Source: Globisporangium splendens
Lineage: Eukaryota; Oomycota; Peronosporomycetes; Pythiales; Pythiaceae
Direction of reading: 5' to 3'
Length of the DNA stretch: 64,000 bases
NCBI GenBank assembly: GCA_006386115.1
Contig: VFIW01000107.1
Location: forward strand, 78,954-142,953
Both the position numbers and the translations under genes were made by a program. The notes beneath the pieces were generated by a model. It saw nothing but the letters and a program-made list of their open reading frames with translations, made no database searches and had not been told where the DNA came from. Positions 56,962-64,000 of this stretch are shown in pieces; position 1 is the first letter of the stretch; each line of letters starts with the position of its first letter.

Positions 56962-57330
56962 TTACGTCGACTTGTTCAGACGGTGCACGACGAACGCGCT
57001 CGAGTCGATGTACGCGAGTGTGACGTTCTTGATGCAATCCATTTCCTTCGATGACAGCTCCGAGTCCGGCTTGCTGGCGCTGCACTTATCCCAGGCGATG
57101 GCCGTGATCTTCGAGATCGCTTGCTGAATCAGCGCGCGCTGCTGCTCCTCGACGAGCAGGTTCTGCATGTCGGACGCGCCGAAGGAGCCTGCCGACGGCG
57201 CGCTGCTCACTGGCGCCGAGTCGAAGGACGACGGCGACGAGCTGTAGTCGTAGGTCGGCTCCTCGTACGAGCCGTACGAGTGCGTCTCGGGCTCTGGCGC
57301 CTTGCTCTTTCCGAAGCCAAAGAACGACAT
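56962..57330 (-). CDS. Tim8-like small Tim protein with only the inner cysteine pair
   Basis: Intronless, 122 residues from the ATG at 57330; the frame extends upstream but that part lacks a reason to be coding. The first 50 residues are a Ser/Tyr/Pro-rich extension (MSFFGFGKSKAPEPE). Residues about 54-120 align with Tim8/DDP1: VEEQQRALIQQAI, AWDKC, then EMDCIKNV and YIDSSAFVVHRL. Small Tims form hexamers that chaperone hydrophobic proteins across the mitochondrial intermembrane space, held by twin CX3C motifs. Here the outer Cys are replaced (Ala79, Val103), leaving only Cys83 and Cys99, the pair that forms the inner disulfide. It may have diverged in function. Confidence is high in the family, moderate in the Tim8 subtype. 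Confidence 0.72.
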   Translation of the reverse strand: MSFFGFGKSKAPEPETHSYGSYEEPTYDYSSSPSSFDSAPVSSAPSAGSFGASDMQNLLVEEQQRALIQQAISKITAIAWDKCSASKPDSELSSKEMDCIKNVTLAYIDSSAFVVHRLNKST

Positions 57331-57771
57331 GTTGCTGCTGCCTTGTTGCTTGTCGTGTTGGGTAATAAAGTGCCGCTGTTGTGTTTGGAAGGCTGTGGGG
57401 ATCATTGGCTCTTTTTAATTACATATATGTGCATACAGGTCGTCATAATTTCAATTAAGAGACATAAAATTCACTCTATTTACATAAAAAGTGCTGCAAG
57501 GTGGCGAACTTCAATTCTGCAATTCCACAGCGCATCGCTGAGTGAACGCGTGATCTGCTGGTGCGTGAGTGAGCCGCTCGCTGTTCAAGGTCAAGCACAG
57601 GTCGGTCTATGCACCTGTGTGCCTACAGGTCCAGGCAGCGTGTCTGAGAAAACACGTACGTTGTCGTTTTGCTTTGAACCGGCGTCTCTTGACGGCGTGA
57701 GCAACCATAACGACAGATGGACACAACCTGCTCGCGCCACCGGATGCTCTATCAATGTGAAGTGATCTACG
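57331..57771. promoter_or_regulatory. Divergent promoter region
   Basis: About 440 bp between the Tim8-like gene and the large C2 gene. AT-rich near 57410-57490. No ORF supported. Confidence 0.4.
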
Positions 57772-60700
57772 ATGCTGCCCTCGCGAGTTGATCATGTCGG
57801 TGTTGTCGACGAGGACCTGGGCGGGCCGCAATATCGCTCTCCGCAGAACAAGAGGATTTCGCGACGACTGATGGAGCTTGAGCCTTTACCGGTAGTGCCT
57901 CGAATTGAACATGACTGGGAAGCTGATGGGGCTCGTCGTAATAACAAGAATGTGGGATCCTTTGTCGAAGATACCCGACTCGAGACCCTGACTGCTAGCA
58001 GTCACTCCAGTCAGCCAAAGATGCTGATGTGACACTCGCCAAAGAAAGTGTATCCATGACTCCGTACAATCGCTCAACTTGCAGAAAACCACGTGCATGC
58101 ACTGCACAATGGTGAATACATAGGACGAAGTGCTGCTCGATGGAAGGACTTTGCCAGCCGCAACGATCAAGAAGAGTTGAGTCATGTGCGTGCGACAGAT
58201 CGTCCTCCAGAAAGCTCGTCCGAAGATGCGCGACACGCAGTTTGTATTGCGCGCGAGTCGAGCTCTGTCGTGACTCAAGCGTGTTGGAGACGATTCGCTG
58301 CTGTGGCACTTCGTAAGCGGCTTGTTGATGCCATTCGGATGCGTCAAATGACTGTTGCTGCGTGGATCTCCAAACGACTCGATATTTACCAGACCCATTT
58401 AGAGGCGTTAGCAGACCATGGGCATCTGTCTGTCGTATCCAGCAGTAATAATGATTCACTGTCGCTTCAGGGAGCGTACTACCATCTTCCGGCGGCATTG
58501 CTGGTAGTATAGTTGTGCTTCATGTGCGCAAAAGCGAGTGGCCATTTTCTTCGACGGTCGCCGATTGTCTTGAAGACGATTGATATTCCAGTGTGGAAAA
58601 CATACACAGCCATGGCGCGATGCTGGAAGAAAATCTCAGTGCTTGCAGCACTTTCCGTTCAGTGCTGCGTGAGAGCATTTCGAGCGCGGAAACTGTTCAA
58701 AAAGATACATGGAGAATTTGTGCAGCGCCAAGCGACACTTCGCTTGCAATATTTCTTTCGCGTATGCTTGGCACGGAAAGTAGCAATACAGCTGCGTAGA
58801 CGTCTCGCCGCAACCGCAATTCAATGTTGCTGGAGGTGCTACCAGTCACGTGACCGAGTTAAACGTCAACGAGTTCGTTTTGTGGCCAGAAATGTGTGTG
58901 TCGGTGTCGTTCACGAAGCTCTTTTGCGTGCGACACAGCTCATTGTGGAGCGTGCTGCCACGCTAGTTCAACGGGTTTACCGGGGTCAGAAAGCTCGAAG
59001 CCACTGCTGCTGACTGATCAGTATAAAGGAGCAGAAGGACTGGCTGAAGAATCCAAGCAAAGGGTACATGCTCTTCACGCAGAGGCGGTACGACCACGCA
59101 GCACTGTGCCTTGAGTATTGCTTCCGGCAGGGGGTTTACACTGACGGTTTAGACACCACCGCTCAGGAGAAAGTCGCACAAGATCAATGGAGTGGCAGTG
59201 CGTCTAGCCTTGCTCGTGGCTCAAGAATGCCATTTAGCTTCAGCTCAGCACCGACAAAACTCAGTCCAGACTGGGGTCCCTATTTCTCTTCAACAGTGAT
59301 TACAGAGGACACAGAATCCATCAAGTATCTCAAATTCTGCCTGATGTATGCGCTCAGTCTTTTTGAGGTGTACGAAGCCACCGGCACCGAAAGTAGCCTT
59401 GCGCAGTCAAGAGCCGGATGGGAAACATTATTTCAGCTTTGCGAAAGCCACGAGTCCGAGAGCAAGATCCTTCAACATTTGCGCTTCCAGGCACAGTATT
59501 ATCTTGTTCGATGTATGTTTTGGAGTGGAAAGTCTGATGGCAAACGAGAGGCACTGGTGCGATCCCTCCACTTGCTCCACCAGATTGACTCAGAGAGTCC
59601 AGCAAGTGGCAAACCGGAGCATTCTCAGCAACAGCGTGAAGGAGACGTCCACACTCAGCTTCTGATGATAAGTGCGATGCTCTTCTTTGAGTTGAATGAG
59701 CATTCTCAGTGTTGTCAGCAACTGAAAACATTATTTGCGCTTTCACCTCATCTGTCTTTTTCAGAGCTCGAAGTTCGGTTTCTTTTAGCACTGCTGCTTT
59801 AGAAGGAGACCAACAAGACTGGAAATGAGAAGTCCCGCGCACAATCGGACGATGTAGGCTCTCGACCTGATGGAGGAGAATCCACCAATACCAAGAGTGA
59901 GACTACGTTGAAGGCTGAAGCGCACTTGAAAAAGTGTTACCAGATTATCGAGCTGTGGTCATCGGTTGGATACTACCACGGATATCTCAAGAGTGAACAA
60001 GCGAAACAGATCTTGGCTTTGGCTCCTGTCGGTGCGTATCTAATACATCAAGCAGCAGAGAGTATTGCAGGTGACGAAGGTGTAACAAACAACGTGGAAG
60101 CCCAAGCACAGCCCCTGTTCAGCGAAAGCTCGGCACAGACGATGGTTCTTGCAGTGAAACTGCATGATCGGATCTCGTCGTTGCGTATTCGAGTTGACGA
60201 AAATGGACTTTATTACACCAAGAAAATCCCCACGTGCAGGCACTTTAGTCTCCACCAGCTTGTTGAGGGCCTACCAGAAGCTGCTGGGATCAATGTGCAG
60301 CATGGAGTCAAGAAAAACTATGTGTGAATGCACTTGAAAAAGCGCTCGATCGCTCCAGATTTGTCTCGGAGAAAACTGCTCGTCGCCATAAAATGCTGTA
60401 TTGGAGTGACTGGGAATCAAGAATGAAAGAGATTAAATCGTCCAAAACCGCTCGACCAAGAAGAAACGAGACGTGGAGCATCGTGTGCCTGGAAGTTGCA
60501 AAGGCGCTTGAAAGTAGTCAATCGTGGGCATTCAGTGCATTTGTTGCCAGCGAAGTCGTAGTGTGCTCCAGAGATTGTCAACTTCGTGCTGATGCAAATT
60601 TCCTGTCAGCGGGAGCTTCATTTCATATGCAAGAGCGAGCAGCAAGTCGATCTTTCTTTCAGCGTGCACGATTAGAAATGGGGTCTGAGCCATCTCGGAG

Positions 60701-62035
60701 AAGTGGTTTGCGTGCAGTTGAACGCGCTTTGTATGCATCTCTGTCGAAGCAAGAGAGTTTCGAGTCTCAATTGGAGCGAGTCCAGAAACTCGAGCGGATG
60801 TGCCTCAAGACATGGCGCTACGATAGCCTGGCGGTGAGTATGAAGGCGGATCCGTACTCAGAGGCATTACTGCTTCAGCGTATCCATGCTGAAATGTACT
60901 CGGAATGCGCCGACACGTGTTTCCTTTGATCTTTACTCAAAGCCCATGTTCGCTCATTTTTGATGAACGGGTTTCGCTTCGAAAACGTGCATTTACAATG
61001 TACGCACCGGAATGTCGTACAGTTGTTTGAGCTCTTTCGCGCACATTATGGAAATGATGGGCACTCGTTCAAGAACCAAATGGAGGCGTTGAGCCTGCTC
61101 TTGAACCCGGCGGGGTTACATCATCGCAAGGAGTCGGTTTTGTGCGGGGCTTCAGTTGATCACCTGTTGCTAATTTGGCATCACATGCCGTTTTTAGTCT
61201 GCTTCGAGATGTCCGAGGTCTTCTACCGTTCTCCGGCGCCTGAATTCGGTGTGGACAGAGTTACCGATATGTACGAGAGTCTGTATGGGCGTTTGCGCGG
61301 CGCGAAGCCACGAACGAGTGCGTATTTCGCGTATGAAGAGCTGCTCTTGGTTCGTCTCAGTTTCCTATATGCGCAACGAGCTCTTGATCACAGCTCTGTC
61401 CGGTATTTACGATCGTCCGTCAAGTTGATTGATGAACTGTTATCACTAAGAAGACGACGCAATAATTCACATCTACAAAGCAAGAAGTCCAAGGCAATCA
61501 AGTGGCCGTGTTTACTTTCATTCCCGTTCAAATTATCCGATTCAGAGCTGGTATTTGTTCGTGGATTCTTGCTGGAAATGATGGAAGATCTGAAGCAGAT
61601 TCCCATCGAGAAGCGGAAGAGTTGGAAAGATTACAACGTTCTCCATATGGAGGTGATGGGAATTGCTTCTCAGCGTATGCCAGACAAAAAAGACAAACGG
61701 GAGCCGACGGGAATTCGTCTGCTCGTTGGTCAGACGCAAGACGTGGCCATCCAAAACATGCTCCATAGCAAGCCGTTTGTATCCGTTCAGTGTGAGGGGA
61801 AGACAATGTGCAGCCAGACCGCTCCAACGTGGGTGAGTCTCTCGCCGAGCTGGGAAGAGTATATGGAATTCAACGTCAAATCGTCAAAAGCAAGGCTGGT
61901 CGTGAGTCTAATGGATCGAGCAAAGAGAATCCCGTTTGTGGACGAAAGCCAGCTTCTTGGATCCGTTCAACTTCATATGGATGAGCTATGTGAAAAACCA
62001 GAAGTTTATGCTGCTGGGCGCTTTTCGACTTGGTA
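57772..62035 (+). pseudogene. 5' part of a large IQ/C2-domain gene, interrupted by four in-frame stops and two frame shifts
   Basis: From ATG 57772 one coding chain can be followed. A 56-bp GT-AG intron (58029-58084) is normal. In-frame stops then occur at 58510 (TAG), 59011 (TGA), 59800 (TAG) and 60927 (TGA), each flanked on both sides by coding-like sequence in the same frame. Frame shifts occur at an AAAAA run near 60310-60325 and a TTTT run near 62025. Contents in order: IQ-like basic helices (VTQACWRRFAAVALRKRL, LRLQYFFRVCLARKVAIQLR, AATAIQCCWRCYQSRDRVKR) that may bind calmodulin; long TPR-like helical regions; and a C2-like domain (IRLLVGQTQDVAIQNM...). The chain joins the intact segment downstream. 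Either decay, recoding or sequence error explains the breaks. Confidence 0.6.
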
Positions 62036-64000
62036 GCACCAGTGCCTGATCACCACACTGATTTTGGTTTACCCCAGAGATGTCCCAAAATCTTCTTGAG
62101 TGTGCAAGTAATATTCAAAGCCCGGACAATCAGGCAAGGGAAAATGAAATCAAAGCAAATGCGTGGAAATTGGGAGCTTGGCGAACTTCGAACACAACTG
62201 CACGGTGACCTCGAGACTTTCATCCATTCTCGCTGGATCTGGAGTAGATTTGGAAAGCTGTGGTTCGAGGAACAAGATTATTCCGTCGCGAGTTGGTTTT
62301 ACAACAAGGCCGTTGCGGTCGTGCAACAAAGCAACACATCTTGGGGAGAACACGAACTTCTTCATCACGTTCACGATTTGATGGCCATGGCGACGTGCTA
62401 CAAAGCTACGATGCCAAAAGAACATTGGACCTACTACGCTCTTCCGCTCATTGAAAGCGCAGGCACGGTTATCCAGAACGCTATTCATGCCGGTGTGATT
62501 GGTGCATACGATCCTGCAATTCAAAAGCTGCTTGACAGTATTGAAAGCAGCAAAATCGATGCAACCTCTCCTGAATCACCGGGTCCGTTCGCAGATGCGC
62601 TCGCGCGGAGCACTCCCGCTTCGTCAGAATGGGTGAGAATTCGAGGGCATCTGGGTTCACCATCAGCTGGAAGCGAGTTTTTTTGCAACCTTGACACGGG
62701 CAAGTACTTTGTCCCGATGAATGGGGCCACTGCGCCTCTTGAATATGAAGATAAAGATTTGCTGAAGCGGTGCCATTATGATGCAACGGGGCAAAAGCCG
62801 CATCGAATTGTGCTTTGGACCAAAGAAATGAAAGCACGAGTGCAATACTTTCGCCAGGACATGCTTGAACGCAAACCACAAGATCCCTACCAGTGGGTCG
62901 CGGTGTTCAACACACGTCGGCAAGAGATGCAGTTTTTCAGTGAAAAAATAGCAAGAGAGCAAGTTGCAGCAGATCGCACAAGTAAGGCTGCCTTCAGCTA
63001 CCGCAAGCAACCTAAGACGTACGTCATGGTTGCAGACGAGTATATGCTGTACCACGTCCTCTTAGTGCAAGATGCGTATCGCAAATACCACACGAGGAGG
63101 CAAAGAAGACGGCGACTTCGAGGATTGGTCAGGTGTACTTGCTGGTTTGCGCGAGAACTGTTAGCAGCACGACGAAGGATCCTGTTCCGCGCAGAGCTCA
63201 AACGCAAACAGGGTCTGAGTTGTCTCTATGTAATCGTCGAGAGAGCCCACAACTTGCGTGCTGGGGATGTGTTTACAAGCGATCCGTTTGTGATGGTAAC
63301 GATACTTGATGGCGACGAGAACGAAGTTGCAAAAGGGAAGACGAGTGTGCGCCATAACACCGCGATTCCAAAATGGAACGAGGAATTCGCATTCCGATAT
63401 GATTGGCGAACTTGCAGTGGCTCAAGTATGCCCGAAGCTGAGGAAGATTGCGATGATAGCAATATGTGGACAATGGCTGAGAGCAGTAAGCAGCAGCGGA
63501 GCTGTGGCCGACTGATTTTCGAGGTCTGCGACTACAACTTAATTTCACTGACGAAGAGAGGTCGTGCCGGTGGCTCCGATGATGAGGAAAGTGACGAGGA
63601 AGGGAATGGATCGAGCAAAAGCAAGGGTCGTAAAGATGACGCTCTTGGTCAAGCGAGCATTCCGATCATATCATTGGAACATGGGAACCTCTTTGAAGCT
63701 GATCTAATATTTCGCCGTGAAATGGAAGATGGTGCTTTGGAGTTGGTGCAAGGTACACTGAAAGTGTCTGTCCAGTGGATCCATTCGTCTGAGTTTGACG
63801 AACAGAACCATCAACTGGAGAAGAAGGCGAGTGGGAAGCTCCTTGTCGAAGCCACAAAGCGGCCGCTACCAAAACCGAGTCTATCTCAAGAGTTCGAGCA
63901 CGATTTCCGACTTATTTGTTCTTTTTTGGAGACCGTCACGGAAACGCTTCTGGATTTGGGAACTACAACAGTCGATCCACTGCAACGACTGCACAAACGC
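62036..64000 (+). CDS. 3' part of the large IQ/C2-domain gene, open to the window end
   Basis: An uninterrupted frame of about 655 codons from about 62030 with no stop before the window ends, so the protein is incomplete. It continues the upstream gene in the frame reached after the TTTT run. It begins FDLVAPVPDHHTDFGLPQRC then PKIFLSVQVIF, the end of a C2-like domain. Helical TPR-like sequence follows (DYSVASWFYNKAVAVVQQSN), a VRIRGHL...YFVPMNG segment, IQ-like repeats (YHVLLVQDAYRKYHTRRQRR), and a C2 domain near 63215-63780: LSCLYVIVERAHNLRAGDVF, TSDPFVMVTILDGDE, IPKWNEEFAF and LIFEVCDYNLIS. C2 domains bind membranes, often with calcium. The function of the giant protein is unknown. Confidence 0.75.

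Noticed and set aside
59780..59802. Intron ending at the TAG of 59800 (polypyrimidine tract plus TAG)
   Set aside because: The only in-phase donor gives a 30-nt intron, and the segment before it encodes plausible helix sequence, so the stop was kept as a stop.
1..64000. tRNA, rRNA, CRISPR, riboswitch or prophage features
   Set aside because: Looked for tRNA B-box-like and repeat-spacer patterns by eye and found none; bacterial feature types are not expected here.

Overview
The window is nuclear DNA from an oomycete, most likely a Pythium/Globisporangium-type species. Evidence: a Crinkler (CRN) effector header with an LYLAK motif, a START-FYVE protein, membrane-anchored thaumatin-like and mucin-like wall proteins, short GT-AG introns (mostly 55-120 bp), strong G/C preference at third codon positions, and mitochondrial genes that are nuclear encoded (SDHD, small Tim8-like protein, PPR protein). 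I see no rRNA, tRNA, CRISPR array, integrase or intact transposon.

Layout. 1-11 kb is gene dense: CABLES-like cyclin (-), SDHD (+), MaoC/R-hydratase (-), a degenerate PDI-like protein (+) convergent with a full PDI (-), a mitochondrial EF-hand protein (-), a small basic membrane protein (+). 11-12.3 kb holds a two-finger CCCH RNA-binding protein (-). 12.3-20 kb is gene poor. It contains a CRN header with no effector body, a multi-pass membrane protein gene broken by two compensating frame shifts, and a small Ser/Arg-rich ORF. 20-30 kb carries cell-surface and signalling genes: thaumatin-like protein (+), a mitochondrial protein (-), START-FYVE protein (+), mucin-like surface protein (-). 31.7-34.4 kb has a cupredoxin-domain protein with a long polar N-terminus (-). 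35.9-44.1 kb holds two divergent paralogous LRR receptor pseudokinases with the same six-exon architecture. 44.7-57.4 kb is dense again: a Tudor-less SMN homologue (+), a SHOC1/ZIP2-like meiotic protein (-), a coiled-coil protein (-), a PPR protein (-), a FHIP/RAI16-like protein (+), a Tim8-like chaperone (-). From 57.8 kb to the window end is one very large IQ/C2-domain gene. Its first 4.3 kb carries four in-frame stops and two frame shifts. The next 1.96 kb is uninterrupted and runs off the window.

There is no operon-like organisation. The strongest leads are the paired catalytically dead receptor kinases, the large C2 gene with C-to-T-type stops, the CRN header cut at the usual CRN recombination point, the Tim8-like protein that has lost its outer cysteine pair, and the SHOC1-like gene. 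Several genes (PDI-like, SHOC1-like, membrane protein, C2 gene) contain single-base frame breaks, some at homopolymers. Assembly indels must be excluded before any of these is called a pseudogene.

Exon coordinates were derived by hand from splice consensus and reading phase. They are internally consistent (spliced lengths divisible by three) but not transcript-verified.
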